Positions 17,502-27,010 are shown, counted from the first letter of the stretch. The stretch is 41,045 bases of DNA from CAZUFB01 sp048173955 (GCA_048173955.1 DBEYOB010000134.1:1-41045), one strand, 5' to 3'. Numbers and translations are program-made. Notes: generated by a model not told the origin, from the letters alone.

Positions 17502-18937
17502 GCGACGTGACGGCAGAGCGCTACGTCCCGCGCGCCAAGGACCCGCGCACCCCGGCGCGCGAGGTGCCGGTCGAGGTGCGCGTACGCGGCTTCGAGGCGG
17601 TCGACACCGGCTATACCGACGACGATGCGGTGCTCGAGGCGAACCGCTGCCTCGACTGCAAGCGGCCGAGCTGCGTCGCGGGCTGCCCGGTGGGCGTGGA
17701 CATCCCCGGGTTCATCGAGCGCATCCGCGCACGCGACTGGGAGGGCGGCCTGGCGGCGATCCGGCGCGACAACCTGCTGCCGAGCGTATGCGGCCGGGTG
17801 TGTCCGCAGGAGACGCAGTGCGAGGGGGCCTGCGTGCTCGCCAAGCGCGGCAACCCCATCGCCATCGGCCAGCTCGAGCGCTTTCTGGGCGACAAGGCAG
17901 CCGAGCCCGGCGTCGGCACGGCAGAGGCCCCGTCCGACGCGCCGACGCCTTCCGCCCCGCTCGGCCGCGTCGCGGTGGTCGGCAGCGGGCCCGCCGGCAT
18001 CACCTGCGCCGTCGAGCTTGCGCGTGCCGGTGCCCAGGTGACGGTGTTCGACTCGCTGTTCCGTCTGGGCGGGGTGCTCGTCTACGGCATCCCCGAGTTC
18101 CGCCTTCCCAAGGCGGTCGTGGCGCGCGAGCTCGCCGCCCTCGAGGGGCTGGGCGTCCAGGTCGAGACCAACACGGTGGTCGGACGCACCGTCACCGTCG
18201 ACGAGCTGCTCAACGAGCGCGGGTTCGATGCCGCGTTCATCGGCGTGGGCGCGGGCCTGCCCAAGCTGCTCGACGTCCCCGGCGAGAGCCTGGCGGGCGT
18301 GGTGTGCGCCAACGAGTACCTCACGCGTGTGAACCTCATGCGCGCCTACGACTTCCCCGAGGTCGACACGCCGGTGCGCAACGGGCGCCACGTCGTGGTG
18401 TTCGGCGGCGGCAACGTCGCGATGGACGCGGCGCGCACGGCCCTGCGCCTGGGTGCCGAGACGGTCACGCTGGCCTATCGCCGCACCGAGGCCGAGATGC
18501 CCGCCCGCCGCGCCGAGGTGGAGCACGCCAAGGCCGAGGGGGTCCGCCTTTGCGAGCTCGTGGCGCCGCTCGAGTTCGTGGGCGACGACACCGGCAACGT
18601 CTGTGCCGCGCGCCTGCGCAAGATGGAGCTTGGCGAGCCCGACGAGAGCGGACGCCGTCGCCCGCGTCCCCTGGAGGGCCCCGACGCGGTGGTCGAGCTG
18701 CCCTGTGACCTGGCGATCACGGCGATCGGCACCAACGCCTGCCCGCTCGTGCCGCTCATGGCGCCGGGCGTGAAGCTCAACCGCTGGGGCTACGTCGAGT
18801 CCGACGAGAACGGCCGCACGAGCGACGGGCGCATCTGGGCCGGTGGCGATATCGTGACCGGCGCCGCGACCGTCATCCTGGCCATGGGGGCGGGTAAGAA
18901 GGCGGCAGCCGACATCGCGCAGAAGCTGCGCGGGTAG
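17498..18937 (+). CDS. nfnB: NfnB-type / glutamate-synthase small-subunit-like NADPH oxidoreductase
   Basis: 479 residues. Eight cysteines at about 51, 54, 59, 63, 98, 102, 108 and 112 (CLDC...CVAGC; VCGRVC...C...C) form the two [4Fe-4S] sites of the GltD-like ferredoxin domain. FAD binding follows at VVGSGPAG (~160), with FRLGGVLVYGIPEFRLPK and the NADPH motif VVVFGGGNVAMDAARTA. The C-terminus GGDIVTGAATVILAMGAGK closes the FAD site. Pairing with nfnA through an ATGA overlap supports the bifurcating transhydrogenase; without a GltB large subunit, glutamate synthase is unlikely. Confidence 0.9.
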   Translation: MSDVTAERYVPRAKDPRTPAREVPVEVRVRGFEAVDTGYTDDDAVLEANRCLDCKRPSCVAGCPVGVDIPGFIERIRARDWEGGLAAIRRDNLLPSVCGRVCPQETQCEGACVLAKRGNPIAIGQLERFLGDKAAEPGVGTAEAPSDAPTPSAPLGRVAVVGSGPAGITCAVELARAGAQVTVFDSLFRLGGVLVYGIPEFRLPKAVVARELAALEGLGVQVETNTVVGRTVTVDELLNERGFDAAFIGVGAGLPKLLDVPGESLAGVVCANEYLTRVNLMRAYDFPEVDTPVRNGRHVVVFGGGNVAMDAARTALRLGAETVTLAYRRTEAEMPARRAEVEHAKAEGVRLCELVAPLEFVGDDTGNVCAARLRKMELGEPDESGRRRPRPLEGPDAVVELPCDLAITAIGTNACPLVPLMAPGVKLNRWGYVESDENGRTSDGRIWAGGDIVTGAATVILAMGAGKKAAADIAQKLRG

Positions 18938-19066
18938 CGAAACCGCTCGCGCGGCGAGATGGGCGGGTGCGGATTTCCGCTTTGGCGACGACGTGCCGGC
19001 GGTGTCCGCGCCCGTCCCGATGGACGGCCCACGACGACCCATGTTCGAGCAACCGAGGAGGATCCG

Positions 19067-20602
19067 ATGAGCACCCCGTTCCTTCCCAGCCTTGTCCAAG
19101 AGGGCGACGAGGCCGCCCGCTTTGCAACCCGCCGCCAGATTGTCGCCGGAAGTCTGCTGGCATCTGCTGCGCTGGCGTCGTCCCCGCTGCTTGCGCGCGC
19201 GACCGAGCCGGGCGATGCGGACGATTCCGGCACCGCCGAGTCCGAGACCGCCGAGCTGACCGGCTCTTCGCCCGACGCCGCTTCCGCTTCGGGCGCGTCG
19301 CCCTCCGACGGCCCGGTCCTGCTCAACGAGGTCGCCTATCCCGACCCCATCGCGTCGGACGATTACGACGCGCTTCTCGAGGTCGAAGACGCGAACCCCC
19401 TCGACGAGGATTTCCTGGCCGGGATCGAGGCGTTTGCAAACAGCCTGGCGTGCTACGGCCTTTCCGGCTCCGCCGACCCCGCCGCTGCGCAGACCGGCGG
19501 TTCGGGCGCCCGGGGCGGCTCCGCGTCCGGCGCACCTTCGTCCAACGCGTGCCTCTCCCCGGCGAGTCTCTACCTGGCGCTGGCGCTGCTCGCCCAGGGC
19601 GCCGCGGGCGACACCCAGACCCAGCTGCTCGACGTGCTCGGCATGGCCGATGCCGGGACGGACGCCCTTGCCGACCAGTGCTCGAACCTGATGCGCGCGC
19701 TGTGGGCGCGCACGACGCCCGAGGGCGACCCGATGCCGAGCACCCTGCAGGTCGCCAACTCGGTGTGGCTGCGTGCCGATGCGCCGTTCGAGCAGGGATT
19801 CCTCGATACGGCCGCCGCGTCGTTCTATGCCGAGTGCTATGAGGTCCCTGCCGCCGACGCCGCCGCGGGCAAGGCGATGGGTGCCTGGATCGCCGACCAC
19901 ACGGGCGGGACGCTCGAGCCCGACGTCAAGCTGGCCGACGACTGGATCGCGAGCCTCGTCAACACGGTCTGGTTCAAAGACGGCTGGATCGACCCGTTCA
20001 ACGAGAACGACACCGCCCCGGGCGCGTTCCATGCCGCGACCGGCGACGTCGAATGCGACTTCATGACGGTGGCGCGCACCTGCGCGGTGGGGGAGTCTGC
20101 CGGATGCCGCGTCGCGTCGCTGCCGCTGGCGACCGGCGCGCGGGTCACGTTCGTGCTGCCCGAAGAGGGCGTCGACATCCGCTCCCTCTTTGCGCGCGCG
20201 ACCGGCGTGGGCATGCTGTGGACGCTCGACTCGCTCTCCTCCACCATGGTCGACGCGACGTTCGTGGTGCCCAAGGTGTCGTTCGACACGACGACGAAGC
20301 TGGCGGAAGTCTGCCGCCAGATGGGCGTCGTCGACGCCCTCGACCCGGAGTCTGCCGACCTGGGCGCCCTGACGCCGCTTCCCACCTGGGTAAGCTCGAT
20401 CGACCAGGGGACGCATTTCGCGATGGACGAGAACGGCGTCGAGGCGAGCGCCTACACGGTCGTGGGCATCGCGGGGATGAGCGCGCCCATAGAGCTCGAG
20501 AAGGTCGAGTTCCGTCTCGACCGGCCGTTCGCTTTCAGGTTGAGCTCGCCCCAAGACATCCCCCTGTTCGTGGGCATCGTGGACGACCCGACGCAAGGGT
20601 AG
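19067..20602 (+). CDS. Exported serpin-family protease inhibitor
   Basis: 511 residues. An N-terminal Tat-like or Sec signal (TRRQIVAGSLLASAALAS) is followed by a long acidic/Ser/Gly linker to about residue 100. The serpin fold then appears: SNACLSPASLYLALALLAQGA, NSVWLRADAPFEQGF, NTVWFKDGWIDPF and the C-terminal signature FRLDRPFAFRLSSPQDIPLFVGIVDDP. The reactive loop is GVEASAYTVVGIAGMSAP. Aligned on the hinge Gly as P15, P1-P1' is Met-Ser, as in human alpha-1-antitrypsin. The hinge carries a bulky Tyr at P9. A likely role is inhibiting host or competitor serine proteases outside the cell. The ATG at 19067 has GAGGAGG upstream. Confidence 0.93.
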   Translation: MSTPFLPSLVQEGDEAARFATRRQIVAGSLLASAALASSPLLARATEPGDADDSGTAESETAELTGSSPDAASASGASPSDGPVLLNEVAYPDPIASDDYDALLEVEDANPLDEDFLAGIEAFANSLACYGLSGSADPAAAQTGGSGARGGSASGAPSSNACLSPASLYLALALLAQGAAGDTQTQLLDVLGMADAGTDALADQCSNLMRALWARTTPEGDPMPSTLQVANSVWLRADAPFEQGFLDTAAASFYAECYEVPAADAAAGKAMGAWIADHTGGTLEPDVKLADDWIASLVNTVWFKDGWIDPFNENDTAPGAFHAATGDVECDFMTVARTCAVGESAGCRVASLPLATGARVTFVLPEEGVDIRSLFARATGVGMLWTLDSLSSTMVDATFVVPKVSFDTTTKLAEVCRQMGVVDALDPESADLGALTPLPTWVSSIDQGTHFAMDENGVEASAYTVVGIAGMSAPIELEKVEFRLDRPFAFRLSSPQDIPLFVGIVDDPTQG

Positions 20603-20658
20603 CTTGGCGCCGCGGTCTCGGTCGGCCGGTAAAGTTCACCCCGTATGACCTGCGCTTT

Positions 20659-20667
20659 TGGTATAGG
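20659..20667 (+). promoter_or_regulatory. Extended -10 element before the CDF gene
   Basis: TGGTATAGG fits the TGnTATAnn extended -10 pattern about 115 bases upstream of the transporter start. No good -35 is seen. Confidence 0.35.
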
Positions 20668-20782
20668 ATGCCGACGTGGCGAGCCGGTATTCCCGCACTG
20701 TACGACAATGTGCCAATGCGCCGGCATGGGCCGGCGCGCGGCGTTGCCGCGGTTTCGCACGAGGCGCAAAGGACGGGTTTTC

Positions 20783-21961
20783 ATGACCGAGTGGCTGGTT
20801 CGCCGGTTCGTCAAAGACTACCAGGAGCACGAGAACCCCAAGGTTCGCGTCGCGTACGGCAAGTTCGCCGGCATCGTGGGCATCGTCTGCAACGTGCTGC
20901 TGTGTCTGGGCAAGGGGCTGGCCGGCCTGCTGTCGGGATCCGTCTCCATCGTGGCGGACGCGGTGAACAACCTGTCCGACGCCTCGAGCAACGTCATCAG
21001 CCTGCTCGGGTTCAAGCTCGCCGGCAAGCCGGCCGACAGCGAGCATCCCTACGGCCATGGGCGCTACGAGTACCTGTCGGGCCTGCTTGTGGCGATGCTC
21101 ATCGTGGTCATCGGCGTCGAGCTCGTCAAAAGCTCCGTCGAAAAGATCGCCAACCCCGAACCGACCGACTTCAGCTGGGTCGTGGTGGGCATCCTGGTCG
21201 CCTCGATCCTCGTCAAGCTGTGGATGATGCTGTTCAACCGCACCATCGGCAGGCGCATCGGGTCCACGACGCTCGAGGCCACGGCGGTTGACTCGCGCAA
21301 CGACGTCGTTACCACGGCCGCGGTTCTGGCGGCGCTCCTCGTGTCGCACTACACCGGCTTTGACCTCGACGGCTGGGCGGGACTCGTCGTGGGCGCGTTC
21401 ATCGTGTGGAGCGGCATCGGCCTGGTGCGCGAGACGGTCGACCCGCTGCTGGGCAGCGCCCCCTCGCCCGAGGAGGTAGAGCACATCCGTTCCAAGATCA
21501 TGAGCTATCCCGGTGTGCTGGGAACCCACGACCTCATGGTGCACGACTACGGCCCGGGCCGCCAGTTCGCGAGCGTGCACGTGGAGATGGCCGCCGAGGC
21601 CGACGTCCTCGAGAGCCACGACGTGCTCGACAACATCGAGCAAGATTTCCTGCGCGACGACGGTCTGGTGATGACCATCCACTACGATCCCATCGTGACG
21701 TCGGACGATTCGGTGAACAACCTGCGGCATTGGCTGGACGGGCTGGTCAAGGGCATCGACGGGCGCCTTTCGATCCACGACCTGCGCACCGTGCCCGGCC
21801 CCACCCACACCAACGTCATCTTCGATTGCCTCAAACCCCACGGCGTGGACATGACCGACGCCGAGCTGCGCAGCCGCATCTGCGAGCTGGTGGAGCGGGA
21901 GCATCCTGAGTACAGCTGCAAGATCACCGTGGACGCCGACTACGTGAGCGCGCGGCAATAG
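20783..21961 (+). CDS. Cation diffusion facilitator (CDF) metal efflux transporter
   Basis: 392 residues. The membrane half begins after residue ~20 and contains the TM2 metal site DAVNNLSD, the cytoplasmic loop HPYGHGRYEYLSG, and the TM5 site VDSRNDVVTT. A cytoplasmic ferredoxin-like domain follows with histidine-bearing strands (HDLMVHDYGPGRQFASVHVEM). It would export divalent metal (Zn, Mn or Fe) by proton antiport. The Asn/Asp pattern in TM2 differs from the DxxxD of FieF, so the metal is not assigned. ATG 20783 follows AAAGGACG. A second C-terminal stretch (~330-390) extends beyond the minimal CDF core. Confidence 0.92.
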   Translation: MTEWLVRRFVKDYQEHENPKVRVAYGKFAGIVGIVCNVLLCLGKGLAGLLSGSVSIVADAVNNLSDASSNVISLLGFKLAGKPADSEHPYGHGRYEYLSGLLVAMLIVVIGVELVKSSVEKIANPEPTDFSWVVVGILVASILVKLWMMLFNRTIGRRIGSTTLEATAVDSRNDVVTTAAVLAALLVSHYTGFDLDGWAGLVVGAFIVWSGIGLVRETVDPLLGSAPSPEEVEHIRSKIMSYPGVLGTHDLMVHDYGPGRQFASVHVEMAAEADVLESHDVLDNIEQDFLRDDGLVMTIHYDPIVTSDDSVNNLRHWLDGLVKGIDGRLSIHDLRTVPGPTHTNVIFDCLKPHGVDMTDAELRSRICELVEREHPEYSCKITVDADYVSARQ

Positions 21962-22067
21962 CCGTGCCACCAGGGGGTTGCGAGCCGGGCCGCTCGGCTG
22001 ACGGGCCGCGTTTGGCAGCCGGGGACGGCCGCAACCCGCCCGGTTCCGGCGAAGTCGGGCGCCTCTT

Positions 22068-22110
22068 CCCGGAAATCGGGGAGCACTTGCTAAAAAATGC
22101 CCTTGCTGAG
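22068..22110 (-). repeat. Dispersed intergenic repeat, family A, copy A2
   Basis: The inverted copy of the family seen at 54-96 and 22249-22291. On the minus strand it reads CTCAGCAAGGGCATTTTTTA, then GCAAGTGCTCCCCGATTTCC and GGG. It lies 138 bp from copy A3 in opposite orientation, between convergent CDF and asnS genes. Confidence 0.8.
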
Positions 22111-22248
22111 GACGCGGTCGGTCTTTGGAGCGCGATGCATACGGGTATGTGCGGGAGCGAGATGGCGGCAGGATGCGGTCTCTCAACAAAAGGCCTGTTC
22201 CGCGACGTGCGCCGCAGCTGCCCGCATTTTCTTCGTTCCCACGGCTTA

Positions 22249-22291
22249 CTCAACAAGGCTGGTTTTTAGCGAGTGCTCCCCAGATTTCTGG
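22249..22291 (+). repeat. Dispersed intergenic repeat, family A, copy A3
   Basis: 43 bp: CTCAACAAGGCTGGTTTTTA, then GCGAGTGCTCCCCAGATTTC and TGG. It ends in the hairpin CCAGA-TT-TCTGG. The region between A2 and A3 contains a weaker CTCAACAAAAGGCC match at about 22183, possibly a decayed third copy. Confidence 0.82.
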
Positions 22292-22316
22292 ATGCTGCGC
22301 GCGCCTTGAAAAGTGG

Positions 22317-22380
22317 ATTGCGTATTCTATGCAAAAATATGCATATATACTCATTTATATCGAAAATTCAATCGTATCAA
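22317..22380. other. AT-rich island next to family A repeats
   Basis: About 64 bp of AT-rich sequence (TATGCATATATA, CATTTATAT) within otherwise GC-rich DNA, just after copy A3. No gene or clean promoter is seen. It may be foreign or a by-product of the repeat pair. Confidence 0.45.
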
Positions 22381-22396
22381 GGGAAAGGGCAGATGA

Positions 22397-22434
22397 AAGA
22401 TGGGCCGCACGCTGTTCTGCGTGCGGCCCATCTT
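22397..22434 (-). terminator. Terminator of asnS
   Basis: A 16-bp perfect stem (AAGATGGGCCGCACGC and its complement) with a six-base loop, about 45 nt downstream of the asnS stop on the minus strand. A short pyrimidine tract (TTTCATC) follows. Confidence 0.75.
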
Positions 22435-22478
22435 GGGGTGCCGGGCGATTGGGCCGCGTATGCGGCGGTTTTGCCGGT

Positions 22479-23882
<1,404 letters not shown>

Positions 23883-23960
23883 GGGTTCGAACCTCCTTGC
23901 GGTTGCGGAGCATCGGATGTGGGTCCGCAGGGCTCGGGTGCGGTTGTCCCAACGGCTGCT

Positions 23961-23989
23961 AGTTTAGCCAACCTGGCGGTGCTTGTCTG
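23961..23989 (-). promoter_or_regulatory. Promoter of asnS
   Basis: On the minus strand, CAGACA (complement of 23984-23989), 17 bases, TAAACT (complement of 23961-23966). The predicted leader is about 70 nt. Confidence 0.5.
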
Positions 23990-24121
23990 GCGGTTTGGCG
24001 TCCCGTGCCACGTTCGGGGACAAAAATCAGGATGTTCCGGGTTTGGAAGGGGCGCTGGGGCACGTGGGACGCGCGGGCGGGCGGCGGGCGGGCAGCGGAC
24101 GGCTGTGCGGCGGGCGGCAAA

Positions 24122-24247
24122 CGGCTGTGCGGGCTGATGTGTGGTCAATTTGGGGACGCGGTGCGAAATGGAACATCGCGACCTGCGGTTTTGTCAACGG
24201 AAATGCCACGCTGCGGAAAAGTAGACAGCTGTCAGCCCGCACAGCCG
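24122..24247. repeat. 16-bp perfect inverted repeat with 94-bp interior
   Basis: CGGCTGTGCGGGCTGA (24122-24137) is the exact complement of TCAGCCCGCACAGCCG (24232-24247). A partial direct copy, ACGGCTGTGCGG, starts near 24099. It fills part of the 558-bp gene-free interval between asnS and rsmD. The interior holds no supported gene. It is a different sequence from families A and B but has the same pair-plus-100-bp plan. Confidence 0.7.
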
Positions 24248-24350
24248 CCGTAGCTGCCCGGCAGCCCGTGCCCGCATGGCCGCTGCGACGGCCTCGTCTG
24301 CGCAGCTGGTCGGGACGCGTCCTGCCGGCGTATACCCGACTGCCATGGGC

Positions 24351-24356
24351 TATAAT
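24351..24356 (+). promoter_or_regulatory. -10 box (TATAAT) before rsmD
   Basis: A consensus TATAAT 85 bases upstream of rsmD, with no clear -35. It is the best candidate to start the four-gene rsmD-to-polyferredoxin transcript. Confidence 0.5.
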
Positions 24357-24440
24357 CGTACGCCCAGGACGGTCCCGCTTTGAGGCGCCGTCGTCGGGCG
24401 CCCGTCGTCGGATGCCCGGTTCGGTGCGAAAGGAACGAGC

Positions 24441-25040
24441 ATGAGGATTATCGCAGGCAAGGCGCGCGGGAGGGCGATCGATGCCCCGAAGGGCTTCGAG
24501 ACGCGTCCGGTGACCGACATGATTCGCGAGTCGCTGTTCAACATATGGCAGTTCGACATCGAGGGATGCGATTTCCTCGACCTGTTCTCGGGCAGCGGGT
24601 GCATGGCACTCGAAGCCCTGTCGCGCGGGGCGGCGAGCGCCGTCATGGTCGACGCGTCGCCCGAAGCGGTGCGCACCATCAGGGCCAACCTGGCGAAGAC
24701 GGGGCTCGACAAGGAGCGCCACGAGGTGATCAAGGGCGACGTGTTCAACGTCATCGGCCGTTTCGCCCGCATGGGGCGCACGTTCGACTTCGTCTACCTT
24801 GACCCCCCGTTCACCAATCCCGAGATCTTCGAACCGGTCATGGAGGCGCTGAGCGACGCCGCGTTGTTGCGCGATGGCGGGTCCATCGTCATCCGCTCCC
24901 GCAAAGAAATGAAAATGCCCGAAACAATCGGCCGCATCGCCAAGGTTCGAGAGAAGCGCTATGGCATTTCGACCGTGCACTTCTACGAGGTTGCCGAGGC
25001 GGCGTCCGGGGACGTCGACGGCGTGGAGGTGGACGGCTGA
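24441..25040 (+). CDS. rsmD: 16S rRNA (guanine-966-N2)-methyltransferase
   Basis: 199 residues. RsmD methylates G966 in helix 31 of 16S rRNA. Motifs: RIIAGKARGRAI, then PVTDMIRESLFNI, the SAM-binding LDLFSGSGCMALEALSRGA, and the catalytic YLDPPF. Length and order match the family. Its stop (TGA) overlaps the ATG of the next gene (TGATG), which suggests translational coupling to a redox protein rather than to the more usual coaD. Confidence 0.95.
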   Translation: MRIIAGKARGRAIDAPKGFETRPVTDMIRESLFNIWQFDIEGCDFLDLFSGSGCMALEALSRGAASAVMVDASPEAVRTIRANLAKTGLDKERHEVIKGDVFNVIGRFARMGRTFDFVYLDPPFTNPEIFEPVMEALSDAALLRDGGSIVIRSRKEMKMPETIGRIAKVREKRYGISTVHFYEVAEAASGDVDGVEVDG

Positions 25041-25711
25041 TGGGAATCCGCGACGGATGGACCCGCCCGGGCGCGTCGTTGGTCCTCGGAGTTTGCACCA
25101 TCGCGCTGGCGGGGTGTCTCGCAGGCTGCTCGGACGGGTCCGGCGGTTCCTCCGGGTCGGCCGGTTCCGCCGCAGGCCCCTCGGCTTCGACTGCCGCGCC
25201 GGGCGGGGCGGCTGCGGCCACCTCGGACGCCGCCGACCTCGAGACCCACGGGTCGCTCGGCATGTTCGAGGCGACCGCGCTCGACGGGGGTTCGTACACG
25301 CAGGTCGACCTCGCCGGGACGGACGTGACGGTCTTCAACTTCTGGTCGACGACCTGCGGCCCGTGCGTGAGCGAGATGGACGACCTCGCCTCCCTGGCGC
25401 GCCGCCTGCCCGATCGCGTGCAGATCGTGAATGTCTGCCTCGACGGGCAGTACAACGCCGCGCGCGCCCAGGAGATCATCGACGCCGCGGGGTTCGACGG
25501 GACGACGCTCGTCGGCGGGACCAACGGTTTCCTCGACTTGTGCCGCTCCGTCCAGTACACGCCGACGCGGGTGCTGGTCACCGGCGACGGCGTCGTGGTC
25601 GGCGACGCCCTGGTCGGGGCGCTGGGGGACTTCGACGCGGAGATGCTCGGCGCCGTGAACGCCGTGCTGGCGTGGTCGGGCGAGGAGGGCGTCTCGCTTG
25701 AGGCGGCCTAA
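25040..25711 (+). CDS. TlpA-like thioredoxin-fold lipoprotein
   Basis: 223 residues. A signal with lipobox LAGC (Cys26, or the second LAGC at Cys30) would anchor it outside the membrane. A Ser/Gly/Ala linker to ~65 leads to a TlpA/AhpC-TSA domain with VFNFWSTTCGPCVSEM; the redox pair is Cys106 and Cys109. It should pass electrons to or from extracytoplasmic thiols. Next come a CXXC microprotein and a membrane polyferredoxin in overlapping frames, which suggests a common redox unit. The final residues overlap the microprotein start by 14 bases. Confidence 0.9.
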   Translation: MGIRDGWTRPGASLVLGVCTIALAGCLAGCSDGSGGSSGSAGSAAGPSASTAAPGGAAAATSDAADLETHGSLGMFEATALDGGSYTQVDLAGTDVTVFNFWSTTCGPCVSEMDDLASLARRLPDRVQIVNVCLDGQYNAARAQEIIDAAGFDGTTLVGGTNGFLDLCRSVQYTPTRVLVTGDGVVVGDALVGALGDFDAEMLGAVNAVLAWSGEEGVSLEAA

Positions 25712-25862
25712 GCCCGGCGGTGCCCGTGCCGCATGCATAGTGCGCTGGGTCGTGCTCGCCGCCGCCGTGGCGTTCATCGCGGTGGGGGTCGCCGCCGGGG
25801 AACACCTCGAGGTGTTCTGGAAGGCGGTGACCGTATGCCTCGAATGCGTCGGCATCGGGTAG
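25698..25862 (+). CDS. CXXC-motif membrane microprotein (CD1871A-like)
   Basis: 54 residues, starting at TTG 25698 with a strong GAGGAGG nine bases upstream, inside the end of the thioredoxin gene. It has a basic N-terminus, one hydrophobic helix (VVLAAAVAFIAVGVAAG, ~18-34) and a C-terminal KAVTVCLECVGIG with the CLEC pair at 47-50. This matches the small CD1871A-type CXXC proteins, which typically end in KAxxICLECIGIG and sit between a TlpA-like and a 4Fe-4S membrane protein. The family assignment is from memory of that pattern. Function is unknown; thiol or metal relay is a reasonable guess. Confidence 0.8.
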   Translation: MRRPKPGGARAACIVRWVVLAAAVAFIAVGVAAGEHLEVFWKAVTVCLECVGIG

Positions 25863-26803
25863 GGGATATTGGCGCCGGGCGGGGCTCGGCCCACCGTCCC
25901 GCGCGCCGCATCCCCCGCCTGGTGATCCAGCTCGTGTCGGCCGCCGTGTGCAACGGATATGCGGCCGGATTTGCCCAGGGCAAGATATTCACCGGTCCGA
26001 CCAAGGCGGTCTGCCTGCCGGTCCTGAACTGCTACTCGTGTCCGGGCGCGCTCGGTGCGTGCCCGATCGGCGCCCTCCAGAACGCGATCGGCGGGGCCTG
26101 GCGCCACATCCCCTTCTACGTGCTGGGTAGCCTCATGCTGTTCGGCATCCTGCTCGGGCGCCTCGTCTGCGGGTTCCTCTGCCCGTTCGGCCTGGTACAG
26201 GACCTGCTGCACAAGATTCTGACGCGCAAGTTTCGCATGCCGCGTCGCGTCGACCGGGCGCTGCGCCTTCTCAAATATGTCGTGCTGTTCGGCATGGTCG
26301 TGGGGCTGTCGCTGCTCGTGACGACCGAGGCGGGCGTGACGCCGCCGTTCTTCTGCGAGTTCCTGTGTCCGGCGGGGACGTTCGGCGCGGGCATCCCGCT
26401 GCTGCTCGCCAACGAGGATCTGCGCGCGGTCGCGGGGGCGCTGTTCGACTGGAAGCTGCTCGTGCTCGTTGCCATCCTGGTGGCGGCCGTGCTTGTGCCC
26501 CGGCCGTTCTGCCGTTATCTGTGCCCCCTCGGGGCGCTGTACGGGCTGTTCAACCGGTTCAGCTTCTATCGGATGGGCGTCGACGAGAACCGCTGCGTAG
26601 GGTGCGGCACGTGCGAACGCGTCTGTCCCATGAGGGTCGAAGTGCGTGCGAATCCCAACAGCCCCGAGTGCATCCGCTGCGGCGCGTGCCGCAAGGCCTG
26701 TCCGACCGGCGCCATCGCGGCGGGATGGAACTGGACGGCGGAAAAGCCGGTTAAATCAGCCGTGGGCGGGGAAGGCCGGCCGACTGAGACCGATTGCCGG
26801 TGA
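25835..26803 (+). CDS. Membrane 4Fe-4S polyferredoxin (NapH/YccM-like)
   Basis: About 322 residues from ATG 25835, which overlaps the microprotein; ATG 25844 is an alternative. Four to five membrane helices carry three Cys-x3-Cys-Pro motifs (CGFLCPFG, CEFLCPAG, CRYLCPLG), plus an N-terminal CYSCPGALGACPIGAL. Two ferredoxin clusters close the protein: CVGCGTCERVCP and CIRCGACRKACP. This is the NapH/RnfB-linked quinol- or ferredoxin-to-periplasm electron-transfer type. It could feed electrons to the adjacent thioredoxin-like lipoprotein. The start is uncertain; the cysteine count is secure. Confidence 0.88.
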   Translation: MPRMRRHRVGDIGAGRGSAHRPARRIPRLVIQLVSAAVCNGYAAGFAQGKIFTGPTKAVCLPVLNCYSCPGALGACPIGALQNAIGGAWRHIPFYVLGSLMLFGILLGRLVCGFLCPFGLVQDLLHKILTRKFRMPRRVDRALRLLKYVVLFGMVVGLSLLVTTEAGVTPPFFCEFLCPAGTFGAGIPLLLANEDLRAVAGALFDWKLLVLVAILVAAVLVPRPFCRYLCPLGALYGLFNRFSFYRMGVDENRCVGCGTCERVCPMRVEVRANPNSPECIRCGACRKACPTGAIAAGWNWTAEKPVKSAVGGEGRPTETDCR

Positions 26804-26860
26804 ACGACGGGCAGCGCTGCGCCATGCAGCGTGAGGTGTGGCATGCGATGCGCGGCGAGA

Positions 26861-26912
26861 CGCGCGATGCGTGGTATGCGACGGGGCGCGCGATGCGTGG
26901 CATGCGGTGCGG
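26861..26912. repeat. 26-bp imperfect direct repeat
   Basis: CGCGCGATGCGTGG followed by YATGCG occurs at 26861 and again at 26887. Looser ATGCGYGG words surround it from about 26840 to 26945. It is low-complexity GC-rich DNA preceding the B3 repeat; no gene is supported in 26804-27284. Confidence 0.5.
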
Positions 26913-26958
26913 TGCGCGATGCGCGGCTTCGGCACGCGGTGCGTGGTCGAAAAGAAGC

Positions 26959-27010
26959 CGAGTGCGTGAAGTTGGAAAAGTGCTGGTCATTTGACCAGCG
27001 AGTGTATGCG
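26959..27010 (+). repeat. Dispersed intergenic repeat, family B, copy B3
   Basis: CGAGTGCGTG, GGAAAAGTGCTGGTCATTTG, then ACCAGCGAGTGTATGC. The internal palindrome GCTGGTCATTTGACCAGC is perfect over eight bases each side, unlike B1. It lies 89 bp from the inverted copy B4, between convergent genes. Confidence 0.85.

Noticed and set aside
23883..23990. A T-box riboswitch in the asnS leader
   Set aside because: The leader is only about 70 nt and I see no T-box sequence or specifier stem.
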